A DNA stretch of 44,558 nt from Planctomycetota bacterium (GTDB taxonomy: Bacteria > Planctomycetota > UBA8108 > JACQVS01): assembly GCA_028280485.1 (NCBI GenBank), contig JANQLS010000187.1, positions 1 to 44,558 on the forward strand, read 5' to 3'. Below, one piece after another: positions 16,482 to 24,914 of the stretch. The notes under the pieces were generated by a model. It saw only the letters and a list, made by a program, of their open reading frames with translations. It searched no databases and was not told where the DNA came from. Every line of letters starts with the position of its first letter. The stretch's first letter is position 1. The position numbers and the translations under genes are program-made.

Positions 16482-17009
16482 TCATTCCATCGGAACAATC
16501 CGGCCCAACTTCTCCCTCGCGGCGACGACTTGCCCGGGTTCGACAAAGATTTGATCGACGGTCCCATCGATCTCTGAGATGATTTCATTTTCCATCTTCA
16601 TCGCTTCTAAGGTGAGGATGGGCTCTCCCTTTTGAACGACGTCCCCGACATTTCTAAACACTTGCCGAACCGATCCCGGTAGTGAACTGATGAGCTCGAT
16701 CGGACCGCTGGCTTTTTCCTCTTCGCTCTGGGCATTGAGGAGGGCGGTGATCTCATTTTCGATGTTTAAAAAGTAATGTCTTTGCTTAAAGGCTAAGCGA
16801 ACGGAATTCGCCTCACCGGGAGTGGGGATGGTTTCGAGGTCGTAAGGATTGCCGTCGATTGTAAGCGAAACCTGGTTCTCACCTATATTTTGAACCTGAA
16901 CTTCGTAGACCTTTCCCTCAAATTCAATCGAGGAGGATTTGTTTTCCCTCAGGGAGGGCACTTCAAGCTCCGTCGATTTTTCTGAATTCCATTCGATGAA
17001 GTACTTCAT
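16482..17009 (-). CDS. Biotin carboxyl carrier protein of acyl-CoA carboxylase
   Basis: The 175-residue protein ends in a biotinyl domain with EAMKMENEI, where the Lys is the biotin attachment site, and with the flanking GDVVQKGEPILTLEAM and VEPGQVV typical of the fold. The first about 95 residues form a separate beta-rich domain like those linking BCCP to the carboxylase. It carries carboxybiotin between the biotin carboxylase and carboxyltransferase. Its ATG overlaps the stop of the biotin carboxylase gene by one base (TAATG). It is last in the operon, whose first gene encodes the ligase that would biotinylate it. Confidence 0.93.
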   Translation of the reverse strand: MKYFIEWNSEKSTELEVPSLRENKSSSIEFEGKVYEVQVQNIGENQVSLTIDGNPYDLETIPTPGEANSVRLAFKQRHYFLNIENEITALLNAQSEEEKASGPIELISSLPGSVRQVFRNVGDVVQKGEPILTLEAMKMENEIISEIDGTVDQIFVEPGQVVAAREKLGRIVPME

Positions 17010-18559
17010 TATAACCGTCCTCCCAGATTGAACTGCCGACCTAATTGAACCCAGGGGGATACTTGATTGACGGCTTCCTCGGTATTTCGGTTTTGGCTTG
17101 GCGACCGCTTTTGATTTTGTTGGTTGAGGATACCTCCGAGGGCTAACGCCAATTCCAGTTCAGGAGTCGGTGTCGGAGTTAAATAATCCGGTTGTTTGAG
17201 TTTCTCTTCGAGGGATTGAATGTGGTACTTACCCTCATGAAATTCAGGATCATCCAAAATGGCTTTTAAAACAGGAAGCGTGGTGAGGACGCCTGAGATT
17301 TTAATTTCTTCCAAGGCAACTTGTAAACGTGAGGTCGCTTGTACTCGGTCTTGCCCCACGACGATCAACTTAGCCACAAGGGAATCGTAGTAGGGAGTGA
17401 TACTTGAACCTTGATGACTTGCTGTATCGACTCGAACTCCGGGACCTCCAGGATAGTGAGCCTCAGTAATCGTCCCCGTACTCGGTAAGAAATTGGTGTA
17501 GGGGTCTTCTGCGTTGATCCTAAATTCGATACTCGAGCCCGAGTAGGGAGTCACTGATTTTTCGAAATCGTTTGTCGGTAATTTTTTTCCCTCAGTAATC
17601 TCGATCTGCTCTTGGACGAGGTCGAATCCGGTGATGGATTCGGTGATGGGATGTTCGACCTGAAGTCGAGTATTCATTTCTAAGAAGTAAAACTCACCGG
17701 TCTCTGCGTACAAGAATTCGAGAGTACCTGGGCCGCGGTAGTTAAAGTCCTTGAGGCTTGAGTGAGCTAACTTCAGCAGTTCCTCTCGTTGTTCGTTTGA
17801 GAGTACTGGGCAGGGAGTTTCTTCGAGGAGCTTTTGGTGGCGACGTTGGGGGGAACAATCTCTTTCGGGGAAGAGACGCAATCCTCCTTGACCATCGCCT
17901 AAAACTTGAACTTCCACGTGCCGGGCTCGAATTAAATATTTTTCGGCGAAGAGAGTTCCGTCGCCAAAAGCATTGAGAGCTTCCGATTGAGCGAGGCGAA
18001 AGGCCGATTCGAGATCTTCCTTTCGCTCAACAACCCTCATGCCTTTTCCACCGCCTCCGGCTGCCGCTTTGATCAAAAGAGGGAAGCCGACAGAATCAGC
18101 GATCGACTCTACGGAACTGAGATCGGCGATGGCTTCCGAGTCTCCGGGTACGATTGGAATTTTTAATTTCGTTAGCGCTTGTCTCGCTTGGACTTTATCC
18201 CCGAGCTGTTGAATGTTTTGAGGTGTCGGTCCTAAAAAAGTGATCCCGGCATCTTCGACGGCTTGCGAAAAAGCGCGTCGTTCGGATAGGAAACCATACC
18301 CAGGGTGGATCGCATCGGCTCCGGTTTTTTTGGCGGCCGCGATGATGGCATCGATTGAAAGGTAACTCTTTAAGGCTTCGGGTGGTCCGAGGCAAATCGT
18401 CGTATCGGCCAGGTCGAATCCAGGACCTTCCGCGTCGACACTCGAATGAGCTAGGATGGTATGAATGCCCATCGCCTTACACGTTCGAAGGATTCTGAGA
18501 GCAATCTCACCTCGATTGGCGACCATAACTCTTTTGATCTTGGGCTGAACTAAATTCAT
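17009..18559 (-). CDS. accC: Biotin carboxylase subunit of acyl-CoA (propionyl-CoA) carboxylase
   Basis: The 516-residue protein carboxylates biotin with ATP and bicarbonate. It starts KRVMVANRGEIALRILRTCKAMGI and continues HPGYGFLSE, the ATP-grasp loop KAAAGGGGKGMRVV, ERDCSPQRRHQKLLEE, the active-site block FLEMNTRLQVEHPITE and FRINAEDP, all diagnostic. The C-terminal about 60 residues are low in similarity and Gln/Thr/Pro-rich. The ATG is 24 bases from the carboxyltransferase stop and the gene overlaps the carrier gene by one base. Operon context points to propionyl-CoA rather than acetyl-CoA; the separate carrier protein makes this a split alpha subunit. Confidence 0.94.
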   Translation of the reverse strand: MNLVQPKIKRVMVANRGEIALRILRTCKAMGIHTILAHSSVDAEGPGFDLADTTICLGPPEALKSYLSIDAIIAAAKKTGADAIHPGYGFLSERRAFSQAVEDAGITFLGPTPQNIQQLGDKVQARQALTKLKIPIVPGDSEAIADLSSVESIADSVGFPLLIKAAAGGGGKGMRVVERKEDLESAFRLAQSEALNAFGDGTLFAEKYLIRARHVEVQVLGDGQGGLRLFPERDCSPQRRHQKLLEETPCPVLSNEQREELLKLAHSSLKDFNYRGPGTLEFLYAETGEFYFLEMNTRLQVEHPITESITGFDLVQEQIEITEGKKLPTNDFEKSVTPYSGSSIEFRINAEDPYTNFLPSTGTITEAHYPGGPGVRVDTASHQGSSITPYYDSLVAKLIVVGQDRVQATSRLQVALEEIKISGVLTTLPVLKAILDDPEFHEGKYHIQSLEEKLKQPDYLTPTPTPELELALALGGILNQQNQKRSPSQNRNTEEAVNQVSPWVQLGRQFNLGGRL

Positions 18560-18583
18560 TTTGTTACCTTTAAACCTCGGAAA

Positions 18584-20158
18584 CTAAAGTGGGGGATTCC
18601 CGTGTTTTTTAGCCGGGTTGCTGTCTCTTTTCTTTTCGATGAGTTCTAAGGCTTGGGATAAGCGTCGTCGTGTTTGAGCCGGTTCGATGATGTCGTCTAA
18701 GTAGCCTTTTTCGGCGGCGACTAAGGGATTCGCAAATTTCTTTCGGTATTCGTCGATCAAGTTTTCGCGTTCTTGTTCTGGATCATCCGCAGAGGCGATT
18801 TGATCTCTGAAGATGATTTCAACCGCTCCTCGAGGGCCCATCACGGCGATTTCGGCCGTGGGCCAAGCGTAGTTAAAATCGCCTCGAATGTGTTTACTCG
18901 ACATCACATCGTAAGCACCACCGTAAGCTTTCCTCGTGATTACCGTGAGCTTGGGAACGGTCGCTTCGCAGTAAGCGTAGAGAAGCTTCGCTCCGTTTCG
19001 AATGATGCCTTGGTGTTCTTGATGAGTACCCGGGAGGAAACCGGGAACATCTTCAAAGGTGATGATGGGAATGTTAAAGCAATCACAAAACTGAACGAAT
19101 CTCGCTGCTTTCACACTCGAGTCGATGTCTAAAGTTCCCGCGAGAACTTTGGGCTGATTCGCGATGATACCCACGGATCTTCCGTTCAATCGCGCGAAGC
19201 CGACGATGATGTTGCGAGCAAAGTTTTTGTGAACTTCGAAGAATTGATGGTCATCGAAGATGTCCTCGATAACGACCTTCATGTCGTAGGGCTTTTCGGG
19301 ATCTTCAGGAATGATCGTGTTGAGCTGAGGGCAAAGGCGATCAGCGGGATCTTTCGTAGCTACGAAGGGTGGGTTGTCGACATTGTTGTCAGGAAGAAAC
19401 GAAAGGAGTGTTTTGATTTGTTCTAAGCAATTCACTTCGGAGGGAGCTGAAAAGTGAGCGACTCCACTTTGTTCTGAGTGAATCGCGGCGCCTCCTAGGG
19501 AATCGTGAGTCACCACTTCTCCGGTCACCGTTTTCGTGACTTCAGGACCGGTGACATACATGTAGCTATTCTTCTCGACCATGAAAACGAAATCGGTGAT
19601 AGCTGGAGAGTAAACTGCACCCCCTGCACAGGGGCCTAAGATGGCAGAAATTTGCGGGATCACTCCAGAAGCTAAAGTGTTCCTTAAAAAGATTTCTGCG
19701 TAGCCCCCTAAACTCGCGACTCCTTCTTGAATTCTCGCTCCACCTGAATCGTTCAATCCGATGATGGGATGCCCGGTTTTGATGGCCAGATCCATGATCT
19801 TGGTGATCTTCTTCGCATTGGTTTCAGATAAGCTCCCTCCGAGTACGGTAAAGTCTTGACTGAAGACGAATACTTTTCTCCCTCCGATTTTTCCGTGCCC
19901 AGTAACGAATCCATCGCCTGGGAAATCGACTTGATCCATCCCGAAGTCGTGGCAGTTGTGCTTGATGAAGGGATCGATCTCTTCGAAGGAGTCTGGGTCG
20001 AGAAGAACCTGTATTCTCTCTCTCGCGGTGAGCTTGCCTTTCTCGTGCTGTTTTTCAATTCGATGCTGACCGCCCCCGAGTTGCCCCGCTTCTCTTCGAG
20101 CTTCGATGAGTTCTTGGGAACTAATTTCTTCCTGGGGGGTGAGTTTTTTTTCAGTCAT
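18584..20158 (-). CDS. pccB: Propionyl-CoA carboxylase carboxyltransferase (beta) subunit
   Basis: The 524-residue protein transfers the carboxyl group from biotin to acyl-CoA. Family blocks are KGKLTARERIQVLLDPDSFEE, DFTVLGGSLSE, NDSGGARIQEGV, PQISAILGPCAGGAVYSPA, MYVTGPEVTKTVTGE, DVPGFLPGTHQEHQGIIR and KLTVITRKAYGGAYDVM, with an oxyanion-hole Gly-Gly in each crotonase half. Its length matches PccB/MmdA. It could instead be a methylmalonyl-CoA decarboxylase or transcarboxylase subunit, but the biotin carboxylase downstream and the absence of a membrane decarboxylase subunit favour propionyl-CoA carboxylase. The start overlaps the epimerase gene by eight bases. Confidence 0.92.
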   Translation of the reverse strand: MTEKKLTPQEEISSQELIEARREAGQLGGGQHRIEKQHEKGKLTARERIQVLLDPDSFEEIDPFIKHNCHDFGMDQVDFPGDGFVTGHGKIGGRKVFVFSQDFTVLGGSLSETNAKKITKIMDLAIKTGHPIIGLNDSGGARIQEGVASLGGYAEIFLRNTLASGVIPQISAILGPCAGGAVYSPAITDFVFMVEKNSYMYVTGPEVTKTVTGEVVTHDSLGGAAIHSEQSGVAHFSAPSEVNCLEQIKTLLSFLPDNNVDNPPFVATKDPADRLCPQLNTIIPEDPEKPYDMKVVIEDIFDDHQFFEVHKNFARNIIVGFARLNGRSVGIIANQPKVLAGTLDIDSSVKAARFVQFCDCFNIPIITFEDVPGFLPGTHQEHQGIIRNGAKLLYAYCEATVPKLTVITRKAYGGAYDVMSSKHIRGDFNYAWPTAEIAVMGPRGAVEIIFRDQIASADDPEQERENLIDEYRKKFANPLVAAEKGYLDDIIEPAQTRRRLSQALELIEKKRDSNPAKKHGNPPL

Positions 20159-20588
20159 CGGATTGTTGAAACTCGATCAATAAGCCACCGGCTGATTTGG
20201 GGTGAACGAAGAAGATTCGGCCTCCCTCTGAACCCTGTGTCGGTCCATCTCCGATGAGTTTCACTCCATTTTCTTGGAGATGATTAAACCATGTATCGAT
20301 GGAGGCACCTTCTACTCGGAAAGAGAGATGGTGGATACCCGGTCCCTTTTTAGAAAGATATTTTCCTACGGCACTCTCTTCTTGGGTGGGTTGGAGAAGC
20401 TCTAATCGAGGACCTCCCACATCGATGAATTGTAAGCGTACATGCTGATCACTCACTTCTTCAGGAGGAGTGGGAGGGGAAGGAAAGAGTCCACTGAGTT
20501 GTTGAACGGAGTTCTCTAAATCAGGGGTTGCGATTCCGATGTGATCTAATTCTATGCGGACTCCCGGTAGGGGAGGGAAATCATTCAT
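20151..20588 (-). CDS. mce: Methylmalonyl-CoA epimerase
   Basis: The 145-residue vicinal-oxygen-chelate protein interconverts the 2S and 2R forms of methylmalonyl-CoA, linking the carboxylase to the mutase. It shows the metal-binding first motif ELDHIGIATPDLENSV, GPRLELLQP, GPGIHHLSFRV and the end GGLLIEFQQ; the His and Glu residues in these are the usual metal ligands. It overlaps both neighbours by eight bases, as in a tightly coupled operon. VOC proteins are a wide group, but this context makes the function close to certain. Confidence 0.93.
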   Translation of the reverse strand: MNDFPPLPGVRIELDHIGIATPDLENSVQQLSGLFPSPPTPPEEVSDQHVRLQFIDVGGPRLELLQPTQEESAVGKYLSKKGPGIHHLSFRVEGASIDTWFNHLQENGVKLIGDGPTQGSEGGRIFFVHPKSAGGLLIEFQQSDD

Positions 20589-21000
20589 GGGTATTTTCCT
20601 GATTAAGAAATTTGATGATTTCTTCTAATGAAGTTCCGGGGGGAAAGATTCCAGTGTAGCCCAAGGATTTAAGTTCAGCGATGTCCTGGGGGGGGATCGC
20701 CCCGCCACAAAAGAGAATCCGTTCCTTGACGGGGAAGCCAGCGGCTTCTAACTTTTCGGCGACGACTTTAAAGATCGATTTGTGTGCTCCCGAGTGATTG
20801 GAAAGCCCAACAGCATCGACATCCTCTTGTAGAGCGGCTTGAACGATGGCTTCGGGGCTGACTCGCATCCCGGTATAGATGACTTCGAATCCAGCTTCCC
20901 AGAGAGCTCGGAGAATGACCTTCACGCCTCGATCGTGACCGTCTAAGCCGGGTTTCGCTAAGAGTATCCGCTTGGTTTTTGTAGGTGCTTGGCTCATCAC
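20581..21000 (-). CDS. Methylmalonyl-CoA mutase, cobalamin-binding small subunit
   Basis: The 139-residue protein is a stand-alone B12-binding domain with ILLAKPGLDGHDRGVKV, where DGHDRG is the DxHxxG motif that gives the His ligand to cobalt. ALREAGFEVIYTGMRVSPE-like sequence and CGGAIPPQDIAELKSLGYTGIFPPGT follow. Variation: the second motif, usually SxL as in GLSSLSGAH, reads GLSNHSGAH here. Together with the large subunit it isomerises methylmalonyl-CoA to succinyl-CoA. The start overlaps the large-subunit stop (ATGA). Isobutyryl- or hydroxyisobutyryl-CoA mutase small subunits look alike; the epimerase and carboxylase neighbours favour methylmalonyl-CoA. Confidence 0.9.
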   Translation of the reverse strand: MMSQAPTKTKRILLAKPGLDGHDRGVKVILRALWEAGFEVIYTGMRVSPEAIVQAALQEDVDAVGLSNHSGAHKSIFKVVAEKLEAAGFPVKERILFCGGAIPPQDIAELKSLGYTGIFPPGTSLEEIIKFLNQENTHE

Positions 21001-22598
21001 AGATCTCCTTGGTACTCTCCGAACACTTGAGCCATCGTTCCCATCATCTCACCGATGCTCGCGCCGGCTTCTGCAGCTTCAATTAAATAGGGAAGTAAGT
21101 TGTCTGAGCCTTGAGCGGCTTCTCGCAAAGATTTCAAACTGGCTTCGATCGATTGAAGTTGCTCATCTGATCTTTGCTTCTTCCGATTTTGAATTTTTTG
21201 AATGCGCTCGTTTTCTAATTCGGGATCGACGACAAAGACTCCTTCGTCGTCAAAGGTTTCATCGCTTTTAAACTTGTTGACACTGACGACAACCCGCTCA
21301 CCCTTTTCGATTTGCTGTTGGAAGTGGTAAGAAGAGTTTTCGATCCAGCGCTGGATCGTTCCTTCTTCAACTGCTTTTAAGGGACCACCCAATTTTTCGA
21401 TTTCTTTCAGGGTCTCGTTTACTTTGGCTTCGATGGTATCGGTGAGTTCTTCGATAAGAGGAGAACCTCCCAGGGGATCGGCGACGTCGGCAACCCCAGT
21501 TTCATGGGCGATGATTTGTTGGGTTCTAAGAGCGATCTTCGCACTGTGTTCAGTGGGAAGAGCTAAAGCTTCATCGAAGGAGTTCGTATGGAGCGATTGA
21601 GTTCCTCCCAAGACAGCGGCTAAGGCTTGAATCGCTACTCGAACGATATTGTTTTCTTTTTCTTGATAGGTGAGAGCTGCACCTGCTGTCTGAGTGTGGA
21701 ATCTCAACTTTGAAGAACGCTCGTCGTCGATTTGAAAGCGTTCCTTGATGATCTTTGCCCAGATTCTTCGAGCGGCTCTAAACTTAGCGATCTCTTCGAT
21801 AAAGTTCATCTGTGAATTGAAGAAGAATGAAATTCTTCGAGCTAGAGCATCGATCGGGAGGTTGCGTGCTTTTGCGCTTTCCAGATAGGCGATAGCGTTG
21901 GAGATTGTGAACGCCACTTCTTCGATCGCGGTAGAGCCTGATTCTCGAATGTGATAACCACTGATACTGATGGAGTTGAACTTGGGAAGTGACAGATTGG
22001 AGTACTCGAGCACATCGATGACGAGCCTCATCGAAGGCTCTAAGGGAAAGCGTTGAGTGTGTCTCGCGATGAATTCTTTTAAGATATCATTTTGAAGAGT
22101 ACCTCGAAGAACCTTAGGGTCGATGCCTCTCTTTTTTGCAAGAGCGACGAAGAAGGCTAAGAGGATGCTCGCAGAGGAGTTGATGGTCATCGATACGCTG
22201 ACTTCAGAGAGGTCGATTCCATCGAATAGCTCATCCATATCCTCTAAGGTGGATATGGGAACTCCTACTTTCCCCACTTCACCGAGCGCTTCAGGGGCAT
22301 CGGAGTCGTAGCCAATTTGAGTGGGGAGATCAAAAGCGACAGAGAGTCCCATTTGGCCTTGTTCGAGGAGGTAGCGGAAGCGTTGGTTCGTTTCTTTCGT
22401 CGACCCAAAGCCGGAGTACTGTCGCATCGTCCAGAGGCGCCCTTGGTACATCGTTTCATGGATGCCACGCGTGTAAGGGTAAGCTCCAGGAATTTCTGCT
22501 CCCGTTTCGGGGTAGGAAGGCAATGGAATTCCCGAAGGCGTTTTACGCAAGGTCGAGTCTTCTGATTTTGAATTTGAATGAGTGCTTGTATCACTCAT
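20997..22598 (-). CDS. Methylmalonyl-CoA mutase, large (catalytic) subunit
   Basis: The 533-residue TIM-barrel subunit lacks the cobalamin domain, which is encoded by the next gene. Recognisable blocks are GAYPYTRGIHETMYQGRLWTMRQYSGFGS, GLSVAFDLPTQIGYDSD, VGVPISTLEDM, SMTINSSASILLAFF, RGTLQNDILKEF, SISGYHIRESG, HTQTAGAALTYQ, LGGTQSLHTNSFDEAL and GGSPLIEELT. Tyr and Arg of the YxGxGxA-like substrate region and His of SGYHI are in place. The ATG at 22598 has GCAGGAGAC about 10 bases upstream; a longer frame (to 22664) would run into the ligase gene. It overlaps the ligase gene by eight bases. The MeaB-type GTPase chaperone usual for this enzyme is not in the window. Confidence 0.94.
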   Translation of the reverse strand: MSDTSTHSNSKSEDSTLRKTPSGIPLPSYPETGAEIPGAYPYTRGIHETMYQGRLWTMRQYSGFGSTKETNQRFRYLLEQGQMGLSVAFDLPTQIGYDSDAPEALGEVGKVGVPISTLEDMDELFDGIDLSEVSVSMTINSSASILLAFFVALAKKRGIDPKVLRGTLQNDILKEFIARHTQRFPLEPSMRLVIDVLEYSNLSLPKFNSISISGYHIRESGSTAIEEVAFTISNAIAYLESAKARNLPIDALARRISFFFNSQMNFIEEIAKFRAARRIWAKIIKERFQIDDERSSKLRFHTQTAGAALTYQEKENNIVRVAIQALAAVLGGTQSLHTNSFDEALALPTEHSAKIALRTQQIIAHETGVADVADPLGGSPLIEELTDTIEAKVNETLKEIEKLGGPLKAVEEGTIQRWIENSSYHFQQQIEKGERVVVSVNKFKSDETFDDEGVFVVDPELENERIQKIQNRKKQRSDEQLQSIEASLKSLREAAQGSDNLLPYLIEAAEAGASIGEMMGTMAQVFGEYQGDL

Positions 22599-23334
22599 AT
22601 TGAACGTCTCCTGCAACAACGGTATGAAGGACGCTGTGGTCATCTTCAACCAATAATTCACCACTCGGTCCGAGACCCTTCACGGTTCCTCGAATCGTCG
22701 GGGAGTTGACATCGGTAACGGTGACTCTTTCACCAGTGTGAGCTAGGTGGGGACCGCTAAGCTCGGAGATCGTCTCTCCCGCCTGAAACCTTTGGTAGAG
22801 GGGCCAAAAGGATTCATGGATCAGTTGGGCGATCGCGATCGGATCCGATACTTCACTCCCCAGTTCGGCCAAACAAGCGGTTTGACCTTGGAGCTCCTTA
22901 GGAATATCGGCGGACCGGAGGTCCAAATTGATTCCCATTCCTAACGCAACCCAATAGTTCTCATTTGCTTGGCGCATCTCGCATAAAATTCCACCTAACT
23001 TTTTTACCGGACCAAAATAGAGGTCATTCGGCCAGTAGAGTGAAATCGGCTGCGAGGTAAGGGGTGATAATGCTAGCTTTGCCGCCACTCCGGCAACCAA
23101 GGAGAGGCCCATGGTTTCCATGATGGGTACTTGAGGGCGTAATAATGTTGTAAAGAGGAGGCTACTATTTCTCGGGCTCCACCAATCTCGCCCCAATCTC
23201 CCTCGACCTTGCGATTGTCGGCCAGCGAGGTGGGTAGTTCCTTCCGGAGCTCCTTCCTGAGCGACTTGATGGATCGAATCGTTGGTAGAATGGATTTCTT
23301 CAAAGAAGGTCCAATTTTTTGGGAGGTTGTTCAT
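22591..23334 (-). CDS. birA: Biotin--[acetyl-CoA-carboxylase] ligase without regulatory domain
   Basis: The 247-residue protein activates biotin as biotinyl-AMP and joins it to the Lys of carrier proteins. It shows IHSTNDSIHQVAQEG, GRQSQGRGRLGRDWWSPRNSSL (biotin/ATP loop), SLYWPNDLYFGPVKKLGGILCEM and ALGMGINLD. It begins directly with the catalytic domain, so it lacks the DNA-binding domain of E. coli BirA and is a pure enzyme. It is the first gene of the propionyl-CoA operon whose last gene encodes a biotin carrier. The ATG has AAGGATAAAGGA directly upstream. Confidence 0.93.
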   Translation of the reverse strand: MNNLPKNWTFFEEIHSTNDSIHQVAQEGAPEGTTHLAGRQSQGRGRLGRDWWSPRNSSLLFTTLLRPQVPIMETMGLSLVAGVAAKLALSPLTSQPISLYWPNDLYFGPVKKLGGILCEMRQANENYWVALGMGINLDLRSADIPKELQGQTACLAELGSEVSDPIAIAQLIHESFWPLYQRFQAGETISELSGPHLAHTGERVTVTDVNSPTIRGTVKGLGPSGELLVEDDHSVLHTVVAGDVQYE

Positions 23335-23418
23335 TCCTTTATCCTTCTAAAAAAACGAGCAATTGAGGCTATAATGTTCGGCTGGCGATTTTTCACTCTC
23401 AGCCTTAAAATTTCTCTA

Positions 23419-23444
23419 AGCCAAATGATGGCGAATTTGGCTAC
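23419..23444. repeat. GTAGCC-type REP unit in the birA / MerR divergent region
   Basis: AGCCAAAT and ATTTGGCT with a GATGGCGA-like centre, ending GCTAC. It resembles the unit at 44399. Because it lies in the shared promoter region just before the MerR-type gene, an operator role cannot be excluded. Confidence 0.5.
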
Positions 23445-23456
23445 TGCTCTTCAGTT

Positions 23457-23756
23457 GTGCACTTGAATTCTAAAATAGGTTACGTCGTGAGTCCCTCTCA
23501 GCAGTACTTAAAAACTAAAGATGTTTTGCAGGCCACCGGTATCAGCCACCAGGTTTTGTACCGCTATATCACTATGGGGCTTGTCGAAGAGTTGAAGACT
23601 CAAGAGGGAGGGAACCGGGTTTTTAGTTCAGAAACGATCCCGGTGATCCAACTGATTAAGAAGTTGAATCAAAGTGGATACACTTTGCGAGATATCAAAG
23701 ACATATTTTTTAAAGAGGGGCGATTAGAGAAGCTGAAGGAGCGGGGGCAGTCGTAG
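23457..23756 (+). CDS. Small MerR-type helix-turn-helix regulator
   Basis: The about 99-residue protein is essentially one winged helix: YLKTKDVLQATGISHQVLYRYITMGLVEELKTQEGGNRVFSSETIPVIQLIKKLNQSGYTLRDIKDIF matches the MerR DNA-binding domain (helix-turn-helix, wing with NRVF, then helices with GYTLRDIK). It has no effector domain. GTG at 23457 or GTG at 23487 could be the start; the latter trims ten residues and keeps the domain. It is divergent from the birA-mutase operon across about 120 bases and may regulate it, which is inference from position. Confidence 0.8.
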   Translation: MHLNSKIGYVVSPSQQYLKTKDVLQATGISHQVLYRYITMGLVEELKTQEGGNRVFSSETIPVIQLIKKLNQSGYTLRDIKDIFFKEGRLEKLKERGQS

Positions 23757-23770
23757 CCAGTAACAGTAAT

Positions 23771-23820
23771 AATGGTCGCGGCTAGCGGCCGCTCCATCGT
23801 GAATGCTCACTTCGTTCGCA
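23771..23820. repeat. ATGG-GCGGC palindromic module, copy 1
   Basis: Hairpin with arms CGCGGC / GCCGCT-CCAT around TAGC, followed by GCTCACTTCGTTCGCACC. A second copy is at 35041, where it lies on the other side of the neighbouring MITE-like element. The stretch 23757-24218 contains no gene; it is made of this module and the repeats at 23859 and 24137. Confidence 0.6.
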
Positions 23821-23858
23821 CCCTCGTGATGATTTGTCGCTATCGCTCACACCCTAAA

Positions 23859-24090
23859 GGGGCTGTGAATTTTTTCGAAATGCGTTAGTAAGCCCGGAGC
23901 GTAAGCGACGGGATAAGTCATCGCGATAAATCCGCGTCGGTACGCCCTAAGGGATAACTAAGGCACTTAATTCTCACCCACGAAATACCTTAGCATTGTC
24001 CCGTCGCTTACGCTCCGGGCTTATTAATATTGGTGCTTAAATTTTTGTTATGAATTTTGATTCCATAAGAACCTAAAAACTCACAACCTC
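23859..24090. mobile_element. MITE-like element with TTAGTAAGCCCGGAGCG ends
   Basis: Inner inverted repeats at 23885 (TTAGTAAGCCCGGAGCG...) and up to 24027 (...CTCCGGGCTTATTAA) enclose about 85 bases. Outer ends GGGGCTGTGAATTTTT and AAAAACTCACAACCTC match those of the element at 8015. CTAAAGGG occurs on both sides (23854 and 24091) and may be a target duplication. The interior is homologous to the element at 34792. Confidence 0.65.
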
Positions 24091-24136
24091 TAAAGGGAAG
24101 GGGTTAGCCAATTTCGTTTTTTGGGGGAGGGTGTCT

Positions 24137-24201
24137 GTAGCCGAACTTGTTAAAGTTTGGCTGAATGCGCTTGCTGGCCAAATTTTTACAAATTCGGCTA
24201 C
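24137..24201. repeat. GTAGCC-type REP doublet
   Basis: Units GTAGCCGAACTTG...AAGTTTGGCT (24137-24162) and GGCCAAATTT...AAATTCGGCTAC (24176-24201) face each other with 13 bases between, the same layout as at 6535. Confidence 0.75.
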
Positions 24202-24218
24202 GATGGAAGCTCAATGAC

Positions 24219-24503
24219 TTAATTCTTAAACAACTCTTCCCAACGAGTTCGAGCACTTTGCGTGCGATCTTCGGCTGCCTTCAATTGGAAATTCGTCATT
24301 TCAAACTCCTCACAATAGTTCGGAGCATCCCGAGGACCCACGTAAAATGTGGTAGTGAGCTTGCAAGAATTAGATATTTTTGGATCAAAGTGATGGCAGT
24401 TCACGCAAGTATGGAGGTAAGCCCCACAGCCTTCACAAACTCTTCTCGAAGATGGCTGATTGACACCATCCCATAATTCCCCACAACGCTGACACTTCTT
24501 CAT
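24219..24503 (-). CDS. Small zinc-ribbon protein of unknown function
   Basis: The 94-residue product has three Cys pairs near the N-terminus: MKKCQRCGELW, VCEGCGAYLHTC and CVNCHHFD, plus later single Cys (SCKL, YCEEF). This pattern suggests two zinc-bound knuckles. The C-terminal about 35 residues are charged and helical. AAGGA lies about nine bases before the ATG. No enzyme motif is visible; a protein- or nucleic-acid-binding role is possible. It stands alone between repeats. Confidence 0.7.
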   Translation of the reverse strand: MKKCQRCGELWDGVNQPSSRRVCEGCGAYLHTCVNCHHFDPKISNSCKLTTTFYVGPRDAPNYCEEFEMTNFQLKAAEDRTQSARTRWEELFKN

Positions 24504-24560
24504 GACAGCTTTCCTTTTTCTTCTACACTTCTTTTCTTTAAGCTCGTTTATGGCCTCTCG

Positions 24561-24914
24561 TTAAGCCGTGCTCTGCGGCTTAGATTTTCCATCTGGATTC
24601 GCCAGGTGGGGGGATGTTCCTTCTCTCCAAGTGAACATCGGGCTCAGGAGCTCTTCACTTCTCCTGAGAATTGAGAGGTCGCCGTCTCGACGAGCATTCA
24701 AGCAGGACCAGACTCGGTGGACTAAAACGAAATAGTCAAAAGCAGTTGAGACCTGGAACCTGAAATTTAGCCTGTACTTTACCCTTGTGGCTAAATTTAA
24801 CCCTTGCGGCTGGATTTGAGCCTGAATTTCACGCTGAGTTTCATCCAGGAGCTCATCAGACTCTATGACTGGGGGCAGCAGCTTTAATAAGCTTAAATAT
24901 GCTGGAGCAGCCAA
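24561..24914 (-). CDS. Doubtful open frame upstream of the zinc-ribbon gene
   Basis: A 117-residue frame begins with TTG without a convincing ribosome site. It has no recognisable motif, but the C-terminal part has a fairly protein-like mix. The DNA contains near-repeats (GGCTAAATTTAACCCTTG / GGCTGGATTTGAGCC). It may be a remnant or chance frame; I include it because the stretch is otherwise unexplained. Confidence 0.2.
   Translation of the reverse strand: MAAPAYLSLLKLLPPVIESDELLDETQREIQAQIQPQGLNLATRVKYRLNFRFQVSTAFDYFVLVHRVWSCLNARRDGDLSILRRSEELLSPMFTWREGTSPHLANPDGKSKPQSTA

Noticed and set aside
23859..24090. Insertion sequence with transposase
   Set aside because: No coding frame lies inside; only MITE-like inverted ends are present.
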